Shown here in pieces: positions 9,773-18,796 of a stretch of DNA of 37,500 nt. Every line of letters starts with the position of its first letter. Positions within the stretch are counted from its first letter, which is position 1. The translations under genes and the position numbers were made by a program. The DNA is taken from NCBI GenBank assembly GCA_963575745.1, contig CAUYUJ010021059.1:777584-815083 (forward strand), written 5' to 3'. Source of the DNA: Prorocentrum cordatum. Taxonomy: Eukaryota; Sar; Dinophyceae; Prorocentrales; Prorocentraceae. The notes under the pieces were generated by a model. The model saw only the letters and a program-made list of their open reading frames with translations. It ran no database searches and had not been told where the DNA came from.

Positions 9773-9879
9773 CGTTCTCCTCTCTTCAGAATTACTCTGC
9801 GATGTGCCCGACCCTTTCTACACATGCGTCGACGATACAAGGGGACCGATCAATACAGACGAGCATGTTGAGGGACCCG

Positions 9880-10525
9880 CAGGAACCCACGAACGTAGCG
9901 ACAGTTGCGCAGGTCGCAGTCAACCAGGGAGCCAAGAGGTCTCGGCTGGGTGTGTTTACTACTCCCCTTCGGGAGGCGCGAGGTCTCGGCTGGGTGTGTT
10001 TACGATTCCACTCCATTAGGCCTCCCAGGAGCCCACGAGGGTGGCGACGGTTGCGCAGTTCGCAGCCCCCTCAGGGAACCGCGAGGTCTCGGCATGCGTG
10101 TGTGCGTTTACAACTTCATTGCGCCGGGCCTCCCAGAAGCACACGAAAGTAAGCAGTTGTGCAGGTCGCAGCCCCCAGGGAGCCGCGAGGTTTCGTTTGT
10201 GTGTTTACAACTCCACTCCGCTGGGCCTCCCAGGAGCCCACGGAAGTGGCGGCGGTGGCGCAGTTCGCAGCCCCCCAGGGAGTCTCGAGCTCTCGGGCAG
10301 ATGTGTTTACAACTCCATTCCGCTGAGCCCCAGGCGCCTACTACAGTGACGACGGTTGCGCTGTTCGCAGCCACCCAGGGAGCCGCGAGTTCTCGGCTGG
10401 GTGTGTTTACAGCTCCATTCCGCTGGGCCTCCCAGGAGCCCCCGAAAGTGGCGACGGTTACGCACTTCGCGCAGCCCCAGGGAGCCGCGATGATTCCGTC
10501 TGGGTGTGCTTACAATTCTTGACGC
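9880..10525 (+). repeat. ~100-bp satellite array (family S100), about six units
   Basis: The marker CCTCCCAGGAGCCCACG or its variants occurs at 10021, 10129, 10226, about 10328 and 10428, that is 97-108 bp apart. Each is followed by GTGGCGACGGTTGCGCAG, TTCGCAGCCCCCCAGGGAG, CCGCGAGGTCTCGGCTGGG and GTGTGTTTACAACTCC. The first units, from 9880, are diverged. The same family is at 15490-16085 in the same orientation and at 29035-29650 inverted. Its open frames are repeat readings. Confidence 0.85.
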
Positions 10526-10840
10526 TTCGCATACCCCCATCAGTTTTTACTCCTTGGATTGCACGTCGGCTCTGCCACCCTGGGCGCTGCCGCCCCCCGC
10601 CGCCTGATCCACGGCCCCGCGCGCGCTAGGCAATTTAGTCGCGGCCGTAGCCCGCCCGCGACCTCCCGCCGCTGGCGCTTCCGCCTGCGGCTGTAAAGAA
10701 AAAACAAAAAAAACATCAGCGGCGCGGACCGCCCTAGCTTTGCCCGGCTTTCGGCTTGTTTCGCGAGCCCGCATACCAAAGTATCCCCATCAGCCCATCC
10801 AGAAACGCTGCCTAGGCGAGTTGCCTAACAGCGTTTCCTC
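10526..10840. other. No gene seen
   Basis: GC-rich mixed sequence. CGCATACCCCCATCAG at about 10527-10542 is echoed by GCATACCAAAGTATCCCCATCAG at about 10770, with ~230 bp between. No coding signal was found. Confidence 0.4.
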
Positions 10841-11520
10841 GGATGTCTCGTGGAAGATGTTTGGAGGCCTCTTGGAGCGTCTTGGGGGCCCCTTGGCGGT
10901 CCCGGGGGCCTCTTGGAACGTCTTGGGTGCCTCGGGGAGCCTCTTGGGGCCTCTTGGGGGTCTCTTGGGAGCCTCTTGGAGGCCTCTTGGGCGCCTCTTG
11001 GGGCCTCCTGGGCGCTTCTTTGGGCCCTCTTGAGGCGCTCTCGGGAGCTTTGGGAGCGCTTTGGGGGCCATATTGTAAGAGATCGATCCAAAAAGATAAG
11101 AGCTCCAATTACCTCCCCCCCTCGGGAGCCCCAAACATTGCCTCTTGGGCCCCTCTTGGGGCGTTCTTGGTGCGCAATTGGGCGCTCTTGGGGTCGTCTT
11201 GGAGCTCTCTTGGGCCTCTTTTGGAGCCCTCAGGGGCCCTCTTGGAGCTGTCGTGAGGCCTCGGAAGAACATTGGAAGCGAAAAGGCGAGAAGGTTAGCA
11301 TCATTTATTTTCTTCAGGTGTTTGAAGGGTTTGGGCCTCTTGGCGGCCTCCTGGGGAGGCTCCATGGTCACTCGGGGCCGTCTTGGAGCGGTCTTTGGGC
11401 CTCTTGGAGCATCTTAGGAGTCATATTGAGCCATCTTGAGCGATCTTGAGCCATCTTGGAAGTCATCTTGCGCTCTCTGAGGCCCTCCTAGAGCCATCTT
11501 GGACGCTCCAACGCCTTGCG
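10841..11520 (+). repeat. CTTGG-family repeats, forward block with two AT-rich islands
   Basis: Dozens of GCCTCTTGGGGG-type units at ~10-13 bp spacing. Two AT-rich islands interrupt them: about 11070-11115 (ATATTGTAAGAGATCGATCC and following) and about 11277-11325 (TTAGCATCATTTATTTTC). Plus-strand frames up to 199 residues read Trp-Gly-Leu-Leu-Gly-Ala-Ser repeats. Minus frames up to 193 residues read Pro-Lys-Arg-Pro-Gln-Glu-Ala repeats. I treat both as repeat readings. Confidence 0.8.
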
Positions 11521-11534
11521 AACCCCTCCTCCAG

Positions 11535-11635
11535 GTCCAGGGTAGGGGGTAGGGGGAGGGGTCAAGGCACCTACAAGGAGCAAGCCGTGTAGCTCACTCC
11601 CACCCGCCCTCCCAACACATAAGTAACACCGGACC
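11535..11635 (+). repeat. Dispersed repeat R2, copy 1
   Basis: TAGCTCACTCCCACCCGCCC followed by TCCCAACACATAAGTAACACC (11590-11630) recurs nearly identically at 14058-14099. Both are preceded by G-rich GGTGGGGG or GTAGGGGG sequence. No coding capacity was seen. Confidence 0.7.
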
Positions 11636-11639
11636 AAAG

Positions 11640-12110
11640 GACCAAATATTTGAACCTCCGATCAGGCTCTGTCAACAACCAAATGCAGTGGACCTGAAGT
11701 GGAGCTCGAGCGAGAACCTCGCTTTGAAAAAGCAGCCGCCCTCAACCTCATCCTCTGGGCCTTCTCTTGCCCCCTCAGCCCCCCGATTGCCTCGGGCCCC
11801 GCCTCCCACGGCGCCTCCCCCTGGGACACCTCCGGAGAGCCCCTGCTGCAGGCGAAACGCAAACAGGCAGAGCAACACAAAGATCGACAGTGTGCAGTCC
11901 CCTGGCCGGCCGCAAGATAAACTCGGATGACAATGGCACAGACATCCTCGAAAAATTGAGATCTGGAAATCGCTGGCTTCGTGTGGGGATCGCCGAAAGA
12001 GCCAAATCGCTAGGGACATCCCCCCAAAAGTCGCATGCTACAACAGAGTTGGTCGACTTTCAAGTCGAAGCGCCTTCGGAGAACCTCAAAGATAGCCCAA
12101 TAAGCTAGAA
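11640..12110 (+). other. Unassigned unique DNA with a possible short coding stretch (11699-11920)
   Basis: The frame at 11699-11920 (73 residues) reads MELEREPRFEKAAALNLI, a Pro/Ser-rich middle, and EPLLQAKRKQAEQHKDR. Its composition is more protein-like than the neighbouring repeats. There is no homologue I recognise and no clear splice or start context. It may be an exon or chance. Confidence 0.2.
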
Positions 12111-12227
12111 TATTGAAACACCTAAGTGTTGTTAACACCTTGTTTGAAACATGAGCGCTTCGCTCGAGACATCCCCTCACTGTTGCCTTCGGGAGGGCTC
12201 TCGGATGACCTCCAAGATGGTCCGAGG

Positions 12228-13052
12228 AGGAGGGGGAGGAGGAGAAGAAGGAAGAGGAGGAGGAGGACGAGGAGGAGGAGCAGGAGGACGAGGACGAGGA
12301 CGAGGACGAGAAAGAGGAGGAGGAGGACCAAGAGGAGGAGGAGGAGGAGGAGGAGGAGGAGGAGGAGGAGGAGGAGGAGGAGCGGAGGATGAGAAAGAGG
12401 AAGAGGAGGAGGATGAGGAGGAGGAGGAGGAGAAGGAGGAGGAGGAGGAGGAAGAGGGAGAGAGGGAGGAGAAGGAGGAGGAGGAGCAGGAGGAGAAAGA
12501 GGAGGAGGAGGAGGAGGGAGGAGGAGAAGGAGGAGGAGGAGCAGGAGGAGGAGGAGGAGGTGGGACGGGAAGGAGGAGGACAAGGAGGAGGAGGAGGCAG
12601 GAGGAGGAGGAGGACCAAGAGGAGGAGGAGGAGGAGGAAGATGAGGAAAAGGACGAGGACTAAGACGAGGCAGGAGGAGGAGGAGAAGGAGGAGGTGGAG
12701 GTGGAGGAGGAGGAGGAACAGCAGGGGCAGCGAGGAGAAGCAGCGAGGAGGAAGAGGAGGAGGAGGAGGAGGAGGAGGAGGAGGAGGAGGAGGAGGAGGA
12801 GGGGGAGGAGGGGGGAGGAGAGGAGCAGGAGGAGGAGGAGGAGAAGGAGGAGGAGGAGAAGGAGGAGGTGGAGGAGTCAGGAGGAGGAGGGAGGAGGAGG
12901 AAGAGGAGGAGGAGGAGGAGGAGGAGGAGGAGGAGGAAGAAGAGGGGGAGGAGGGGAGGAGGAGGAGGAGGAGGAGGAGGAGGAGGAGGAGGAGAGCCGA
13001 GAAACGGGGATGAGGAGAAGGAGGAGGAGGAGGAGGATGAGGAGCAAGGCTC
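12228..13052 (+). repeat. (GGA)n purine tract, ~820 bp
   Basis: Nearly pure A/G on the plus strand, built of GGA/GAG triplets with GAC, CAG and GAT interruptions. It yields poly-Glu, poly-Arg and poly-Gly on the plus strand and poly-Ser, poly-Leu and poly-Pro on the minus strand; frames of up to 330 residues are artefacts of this. Such a long homopurine tract has triplex (H-DNA) potential. Confidence 0.95.
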
Positions 13053-13160
13053 CCTACACAGAACGGTGACGTAACGCGTTTACCAGCAAGGCTCCCAAGA
13101 ACGAGCGGTGACACAACAAGCTCTTAATACCAAGGCTCCCAAGAGCGAAGTGTGCCATGA
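13045..13160 (+). repeat. Short CAAGGCTCCC repeats
   Basis: CAAGGCTCCC occurs at about 13045, 13087 and 13131. The copies are followed by related words: ACACAGAACGGTGACG, AAGAACGAGCGGTGACAC and AAGAGCGAAGTG. These are three diverged units of ~42-45 bp between the (GGA)n tract and the next CTTGG block. Confidence 0.65.
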
Positions 13161-13870
13161 GCCATCTCGGGCAGGTTGCTGAAATGCTCGTTCCGTTCCC
13201 GTGCCGGCCCAGGTTTAGTGGCCTTCTGTCCATCCCGCCACGGTGCTTGGGGTGTTGGATACAGGCCTCTTGGATGTTCGTTGGGATATCGTGCGAGGCC
13301 TCTCAGGGGCCTCTCGGATGCACTTTTGAAGCCTCTTGGGGGGCGTTGGGGGTCCTCGTGGGGCCTCTTTTTGAACCTCTTGGGGGCCTCGTGGGGCCTC
13401 CAGGTGGCCTCTTGGGCTCTCTTGGGGGCCTCTTGGGGCCTCCTGGGGGCCTCTTGTGGCGGAACGCTCGAATTCTCGGTTCGTATTCCCCCTCTTGGGA
13501 CCCTCCTGGGCGATCTTGAGCGCTTCTTGGGCCGTTTGGGGGACCTCTTGGACCGTCTTGGGACCTTCTTGGGGGCTTCTTGGGCCGTCTTGGGGCGGTC
13601 TGTTGAGCCTCGTGAGGGGGCGAGAGCCCCAAAAACGTTTGAAACAACATAATGGAAATCAGTAATTTCTGCCATTTGGAGCCCTCTTGGCAGGCCTCTT
13701 TGAGCGCTCTTAGAGCCTCTTGGAGGCCTCTTGAACCGTCTTGGGGCCATCTTGGGCGTCTTGGAGCGCTCTTGGGCCGTCTTGGAGGCCTCTTGGGCCC
13801 TCTTGGGCGCTTCTTGGAGCCATCTTGGCTCGTCTTTGAGCCCTGTGGCCTCTGGAAGATCCACGCGACC
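13161..13870 (+). repeat. CTTGG-family repeats, forward block
   Basis: The same ~12-bp GGCCTCTTGGGG units as at 10.8 kb, densest at 13280-13620 and 13680-13850, with one AT-rich island at about 13635-13672 (ACAACATAATGGAAATCAG). The minus strand is open for 246 residues as a basic Pro/Lys/Arg/Gln/Glu/Ala repeat (QEAPKRAQEA-type). Nothing indicates that it is translated. Confidence 0.8.
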
Positions 13871-13888
13871 GAGCCCAAGAGCGCCCAG

Positions 13889-14100
13889 ATGCTCCGATGT
13901 GAAGGCAGAGTGTGTTTCGTATTGTTTTTGTGTCAGGAATGGTGGGGGGGGCCCTCATGGTGTGCGCATGGTTCCGGGTTGGCTGCTGGCCGGGTGGGGG
14001 AGAGGGTGTTTATTAATAGGGAATAGTGATCAAGCTACCCACCCGCCCGAAAGCCGTCTAGCTCACTCCCACCCGCCCTCCCAACAAATAAGTAACACCC
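13889..14100 (+). repeat. Dispersed repeats R3 and R2 (second copy) in tandem
   Basis: GGCAGAGTGTGTTTCGTATT, TGTCAGGAATGGTGGGGG, CATGGTTCCGGGTTGGCTGC and GGGTGTTTATTAATAGGG match, in the same order, 14660-14750 (first part) and 15325-15435 (second part). From 14052 the sequence is R2 (TAGCTCACTCCCACCCGCCC), as at 11590. The combination looks like a noncoding element of ~210 bp. Confidence 0.65.
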
Positions 14101-14149
14101 GAGCCTGAGCATGTTCAGCGGTCGTCTTTGGATGGGCAGATACTGGGAA

Positions 14150-14335
14150 CCAAAGCCGGCCCCATGTGCGCGACGCTTGGCGAGGTGCGCCACGCGTGCC
14201 AGGGGCGCCGAGTGCGCCAGGTGTGCCGCACACTCCAGCTTCGCCAGGTGCGCCACGTTCGGGGCACGTGCAGAGTGCGTCGGGTGCGCCTGCGCACGTG
14301 ACAGCACACATCGGGAAACATGTCGGCCCCCGCCA
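14150..14335 (+). repeat. GTGCGCCA-type short repeats
   Basis: GAGGTGCGCCACGC, GAGTGCGCCAGGTG, CCAGGTGCGCCACG and GGGTGCGCCTGCGC words recur at roughly 12-40 bp intervals. It is too irregular for a defined unit. Two close copies of GCTGACACCCCCGCCGTCC (about 14537 and 14562) occur just downstream. Confidence 0.5.
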
Positions 14336-14498
14336 TCCTTGTCGAACACCAGTGCCCATCATTGTGCCTGGTGGGCCTCCGCACAGCAGGCCACGCGCCA
14401 CCACCCCCGCCGTCCCTGTCAAAATCCACTTGACAGTGATCGCGGGATGGCCGTGCATGATCCATATTTTGCCGCAAGGTGCATGTTGTAGTGGTTCT

Positions 14499-14760
14499 TG
14501 TCAGGGATGGTAGCCCTGCGCACGGCAGGGAATATGCTGACACCCCCGCCGTCCATGAAGATGCTGACACCCCCGCCGTCCCTGTCAAACACAATACAAA
14601 GTGCTCGCGGGCCTCACGAACATGACTCAAGACTTTGCCCCAAAGTGTACTTTGCATCGTTTTTTGATTGGAATGGTGGAGAGGGGGCCGCATCGGGTTG
14701 GCGGCGCATACTCCAAATGTGGAGGCAGAGTGCGGTTTGTATGGTTTTTCCCTACCTGGG
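14499..14760 (+). repeat. R3-family fragments and 25-bp duplication
   Basis: GATGCTGACACCCCCGCCGT at about 14560 duplicates GCTGACACCCCCGCCGTCC at about 14537. Further on, ATTGGAATGGTGGAGAGGGG and GGAGGCAGAGTGCGGTTTGT match the R3 repeat at 13889-13960. No gene was seen. Confidence 0.55.
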
Positions 14761-14864
14761 CTCTGCCTAGAAGGGTTCTTACTCTCTGTGCTTAAAGGGG
14801 CCGGGCAGTGGGCTCCGCCCCGGGCGGTTCCCCCGGCATCCGCCCCGCGGTTCCCCCAGCTACG

Positions 14865-15285
14865 TCCCTTTAGCTTAGCGTTGCTTATATCATCTTAGCT
14901 TAGTTTATTTCATCTTAGCTTAGCTTAGCTTCATCTTAGCTCAGGTTGAGCTTAGCTTAGCTTACCTTCATCTTAGCTTCGCTGAGCTTTAGCATAGCAG
15001 AGTACATCATAACATAGCGTAGCGTAGCATAGCACAGCACAGCATATCATAGCACAGCCCAGCATAGCATAGCATAGCGCAGCATATCATAGCATATTAT
15101 AGCATAGCATAACTTAGCATAACACAGCGCATCATGACATAGCATAACTTAGCATTGCATTGCATATCATAGCATAGTATAGCATAGCATAGCGCAGCAT
15201 AGCATATCATAACATAACATGTCATAGCACAGCACAGCATGGCACATCATAGCATAGCATAGCATAGCAACTCATGCTGCTTTCC
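14865..15285 (+). repeat. AGCTT/TAGCA pentamer satellite
   Basis: It begins as TTAGCTTAGC words (14868-15000) and grades into AGCATAGCATAGC words up to about 15280, with CACAGC, ATCAT and AACAT variants. Five-base periodicity is visible throughout. Stop codons (TAG, TAA) are frequent, so it is clearly noncoding. Confidence 0.9.
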
Positions 15286-15309
15286 TAGGGACTCCAACTT
15301 CTAGGTAGG

Positions 15310-15435
15310 GTCGCACTGGGGTAATTTGACAGGGATGGTGGGGGGGCGGCCCTCATGGGGTCGACATGGTTCCGGGTTGGTCGCCAGCCGGGTGGCGGAG
15401 GGGGTGTATATTGTTAAGGAACAATGATAAACCCC
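15310..15435 (+). repeat. Dispersed repeat R3, further copy
   Basis: GACAGGGATGGTGGGGGGG, CATGGTTCCGGGTTGGTCGC, CCGGGTGGCGGAGGGGGTGT and GGAACAATGATAAACCC parallel 13933-14035 in order and spacing. It stands between the pentamer satellite and the second S100 array. Confidence 0.7.
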
Positions 15436-15489
15436 TCCCCGAAGGGGAACAGGGAAGGGTTGGACGAGAAACCGCTCCAGACCACCTAC

Positions 15490-16085
15490 GCCCAGAGGGC
15501 TGGTGGGACTCCACACCGCTGGGCCTCCCAGGAGCCCACGAAAGTGGCGACCAGGGAGCCAAGAGGTCTCGGCTGGGTGTGTGTGTACATCTCCAGTCCG
15601 ATGGGCCTCCCAGGAGCCCACGAAAGTGGCGACGGTTGCACACTACGCAGCTCCCCAGGGGGTCGGGAGGTCTCGGCTGGGCGTGTTAACAACTCCACTC
15701 CGCTTGGCCCCTTCAGGACCCAACGAACGTGGCGACAGTGGCGCAGTTCGCAGCCCCCCAGGGAGTCTCGAGCTCTCGGTGGGTGTGTTTACAGCTCCAC
15801 TGCGTTGGGCATCCCAGCAGCCCCCGAAAGTGGCGACGGTTGCACACTACGCAGCCCCCAGGAAGCCACGAGGTTTCGACTGGTTGTGTGTACAACTCCA
15901 CCCCGCTGGGCCTCCCAAGAGCCCACGAAAATGGCGACAGTTGCGCAGCTCGCAGCCCCCCAGGGGGCCGCGAGGTCTCGGCTGGGTGTGTTTCAACTCC
16001 ACTGCGCGGGACCTCCCAGGAGCCCACGAAAGTGACGAAAGTTGCGCACGTCCCTTCACTCCGCTGGACCACCTCCTGGGAGCCC
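15490..16085 (+). repeat. ~100-bp satellite array S100, second block, about six units
   Basis: The marker GCCTCCCAGGAGCCCACG or a variant is at 15523, 15605, 15707, 15809, 15910 and about 16010. Spacing is 82 for the first and 100-102 for the rest. Interior words AAGTGGCGACGGTTGC, GAGGTCTCGGCTGGGTG and ACAACTCCACTCCGCTGGG match the array at 9.9-10.5 kb. It decays into partial units at 16060-16110. Confidence 0.85.
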
Positions 16086-16230
16086 ACGACAGTAGGGCAC
16101 GCTGGACCTCCCAAGAGGAGCCCACGAGAGAGGTAGAGGGCAGGAGGGAGGGGGGTCGAGGAGGTGGGAGAAGGAGACCCGACCACCGTGCTTGATTCAA
16201 GACGAGAACCCAACACAGGAGGGTTGGGGA
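16086..16230 (+). repeat. Composite-element tail on an S100 array: GGA tract plus hairpin
   Basis: A G-rich AGG tract (16130-16175) is followed by TTCAAGACGAGAACCCAAC, and the inverted repeat CCCAAC ... GTTGGG at 16209-16228 encloses the loop ACAGGAGG. This is the tail module seen at 17390-17444, 23845-23899 and inverted at 26339-26361. Here it terminates a different satellite (S100) from the one it usually follows. Confidence 0.65.
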
Positions 16231-16235
16231 ACAGC

Positions 16236-16537
16236 TGGTTTACCACCCTCCAGGGATTATCCGCCCGCTTTTTTTCCATTGCAATTGCGTATGAGTCTGC
16301 CCCATCGTCCGTCCTAACTATGACTGCATACCATCACAGCCAGGCCAGTATCGACACCTCCGGCCATCCTCTGCAATATATACTGTGCGCGCTGTCGCTG
16401 AATACAAAACATCAGTTTTCAAGAACCCCGTGCAGCAAATTTGACGAAGTGCGCACCCGCGCACCGTTGCGCGCGCATACCGGAATCTTTCAAGAAAACT
16501 AGGTTCCTTGGGGCTTTCAAAATCGAGCGTTCCGAAC
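16236..16537 (+). repeat. Dispersed element D1, copy 3
   Basis: It starts with TTTACCACCCTCC immediately after the tail module and shares with copy 1, in order, ATTGCAATT, TCTGCCCCATCG, GGCCATCCTCTGCAA, TTTTCAAGAA, GACGAAGTGC plus the GC-rich inverted repeat (16450-16478), TTTCAAGAAAACT and CTTTCAAAATCGAG. Instead of the 3' module of copies 1 and 2 it passes at about 16537 into the leader of the composite element. Confidence 0.75.
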
Positions 16538-17444
16538 ACTTATCCTGGCGAAGGGCCCACCCATCTGCAATTAGGGGTACCGCAATATGAATACAGCTTT
16601 CCGTGGAGCTCCATATGGGACCACGGAACGTGTGAGGGGTGCGTCGAAATGAGACGGGGCCGCCATGCGAACCCTGCCACTAGGGCCTTCCGCGGAGCTC
16701 CCTCTGGGGCCACGAAGCGTGTGAGGGGTGTGCCGAAATGGGGCGGAGCCGCCATGGGAACCCTGCCACTGGGGCCTTCGGTGGAGCTCCCTATGGGGCC
16801 ACGAAGCGTATGGGGGGTGCTCCGAAATGAGGCGCGGCCGCCATGGGAACCCTGCCACTGGGGCCTTCGGTGGAGCTCCCTATGGGGCCACGAAGCGTGT
16901 GAGGGGTGCGCCGAAATGAGGCGGGGCCGCCATGCGGACCCTTCGACTGGGGCCTTCGGTGGAGCTCCCTATGGGGCTAGGAAGCGTGTGAGGGGTGTGC
17001 CGAAATGGGGCGGGGCCGCCATGCGAACCCTGCCACGGGGGCCTTCGGTGGAGCTCCCTATTGGGCCACGAAGCGTGTGAGGGGTGCGCCGACATGGGGC
17101 GGGATCGCCATGCGCACCCTGCCACTGGGGCTTTCGGTAGAGCTCCCCATGGGGCCACGTCGAAATGGGGCGGGGCCGCCATGCGAACCCTGCCACGGGG
17201 GCATTCGGTGGAGCTCCCTATGGGACCACGAAGCGTGTGAGGGGTGTGCCGAAATGGGGCGGGGCCGCCATGCGAACCCTGCCACTGGGACCTTCGGCGG
17301 AGCTTCCTATGGGGCCACGAAATGCTGCACTGGGCGCTAGGTAGGAGGGAGGAGGGGGAGGAGGAGAGGAGAGGAGGAGGAGGAGTGGAGAACGCGGGGC
17401 GCAGTCTTTTCAAAACGAGGACCTAACACCACAGGATTGTTGGG
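16538..17444 (+). repeat. Composite element, full copy: leader, 89-bp array, GGA tract, hairpin tail
   Basis: Leader words CTTATCCTGGCGAAGGGC and GGGGTACCGCAATATGAAT precede the array. The marker TGTGAGGGGT or a close variant is at 16631, 16720, 16809, 16898, 16987 and 17076, each exactly 89 bp apart. One further unit has lost ~18 bp, so the next marker is at 17236. Unit words are GGGGCCGCCATGCGAACC and GGTGGAGCTCCCTATGGGG. After TGCACTGGGCGCTAGG comes a (GGA) tract (17341-17388), GAACGCGGGG, and the inverted repeat CCTAACAC ... TTGTTGGG (17422-17444). The array is open in all plus frames despite a unit length not divisible by three. Confidence 0.9.
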
Positions 17445-17690
17445 AAATGCTCAAATTGTTTTGCAGCATCAGTGTTCGAAAAAGGCTTGCGCGCTATTGC
17501 GAATCCTTGAGAACACCATAGGCGTTTAAACATGTTCATCAAACTCGACCAAGCCGGCCTCTCGCGCGCGCATGTCGAAATCATTCGAACGCCTTTGCGC
17601 GCGTGTTGGGGGGTGTACGATCCCGTCAGATAATTCCATGCGGGCCACTCGCGCGCGCCGGCCGCGCGCGCATGTTCAAATCCGCTCAAA
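17445..17690 (+). repeat. D1-related fragments
   Basis: TTCGAAAAAGGCTTGCGCGC and ATTGCGAATCCTTGAGAAC resemble the D1 3' module (AAAGCTTACGCGTGCGCTC...). CTCGCGCGCGCATGTCGAAAT with TTCGAACGCCTTTGCGCGCG matches 8812-8850. A GCGCGCCGGCCGCGCGC palindrome lies at about 17653-17672. The pieces are in a different order from copies 1-3, so this is a rearranged relative. Confidence 0.55.
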
Positions 17691-17699
17691 ATTTCATCG

Positions 17700-18120
17700 C
17701 CGACGCGAAGACACCATCACCGTCATCGGCGTGATCAGCATCGGTGCTGTAGATGACCTTGCCGTCGTCGTTGTCATCATCGTCAACATCATCGCTCCTA
17801 CCATCATCGTGTCTACCGTTGCCGACGTCGCCATGATACCGCGCCCGCCTAAGTCACCGACTCGCACTGAAGTGCCCGCGCGTCAGCGCGGCTTACGAGA
17901 CGCGCGGGGAAGTGCCCAGCGGTCAGCGCCTCCGCGGTCGCGTCGGTCGCGCCAAACTAGTTGGTCGTTGTGCGCGCGAGCATGCGCGGGCTAGCGCGGC
18001 CGCAGAGATGCAAGAACCATCACCAAACACTCATCGCAATCGCCGCCGCATGGGTTTTGCAAACCAAGTTGCGGGTGCGTGGGTGGGAAGATTGCGCGAG
18101 CAGTGGAATTGAGAACTCCA
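17700..18120. other. Degenerate ATC/GTC triplet tract, then unique DNA
   Basis: 17700-17845 consists of imperfect CATCATCGTCAACATCATCG-type triplets, giving an Ile/Val-rich plus-strand reading. From 17846 to 18120 the sequence is GC-rich with GCGCGC words and carries no recognised gene. Confidence 0.6.
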
Positions 18121-18124
18121 AGTC

Positions 18125-18745
18125 ATTCAAAAGCAATCACACAACATCTGTTGCACCACATTGGCTGCATCACATAGATTGTGCCGCATGATGCGCCACA
18201 CATTGGGCATCACATATTGCAACCAGATGCGGCACAACACACGTTGCGCCTCATAGTGTTGCTCCACGTAGATTGCACAACGTATATTGTATTTCATATA
18301 TCGCACCACATAGATTGCACAACGTCGGTTGCACAACCGAGATTGTACCACATAAATTGTGCCACGCATTGTATCACGCAGGTTTTTGCAACATATGATG
18401 CATCATGGATGGCACCGCACAAGCTGGGCAACGTGGACTGCACAACACTAGTTGTATAGCATGCTTGGGCCAACGCTGATTTATCCACATAGGCTGCACC
18501 ACAACGATCGTACCATTGAGGGCGCAACACATGGATTGTACACCATGTGCTGCAACTTGCCGGTTGCGCCATATAGGCAACAGGATGCACATCGATTGCA
18601 CAACATATCTTATACCCCGTAGGTCGCACCACTCTCATTCCACAGCATAATATGCACACGATGGGTTTTACAACATAGATTGCACAACACCGATTGCACC
18701 ATATATATATATATATATTGCTCCACATAGAGTGCGCAACATCTA
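18125..18745 (+). repeat. Degenerate short-unit array (TTGCACCACATAGA words)
   Basis: Words such as CACATAGATTGCACAACG, TTGTACCACATAAATTGTGC and CACCACATAGATTGC recur about every 18-22 bp with heavy variation. The block ends with a short (TA)n at 18701-18718. Minus-strand frames read MRGTIYVVQSRLC-type Tyr/Val/Cys repeats and are by-products. The family is also seen at 9724-9772. Confidence 0.75.
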
Positions 18746-18796
18746 TGGGGCTCAGTCTGGTTAACCGACATGCGTATACATATAGGGAAAGACAGA

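Noticed and set aside
10850-11449. A 199-residue Gly/Ser/Leu/Trp-rich protein
   Set aside because: It is a plus-strand reading of the CTTGG repeat; the same pattern appears wherever the repeat occurs, on whichever strand.
12010-13114. Frames of 200-330 residues rich in Leu/Pro/Ser or Glu/Arg/Gly
   Set aside because: They are entirely produced by the (GGA)n tract; no independent evidence for a gene.
11535-15435. Dinoflagellate spliced-leader, 5S rRNA or tRNA genes in the unique gaps
   Set aside because: I looked for the spliced-leader core and tRNA/5S internal box words by eye and saw no convincing match.
16590-17340. CRISPR-like array
   Set aside because: The 89-bp units are directly adjacent with no unique spacers and no nearby cas genes; the genome appears eukaryotic.
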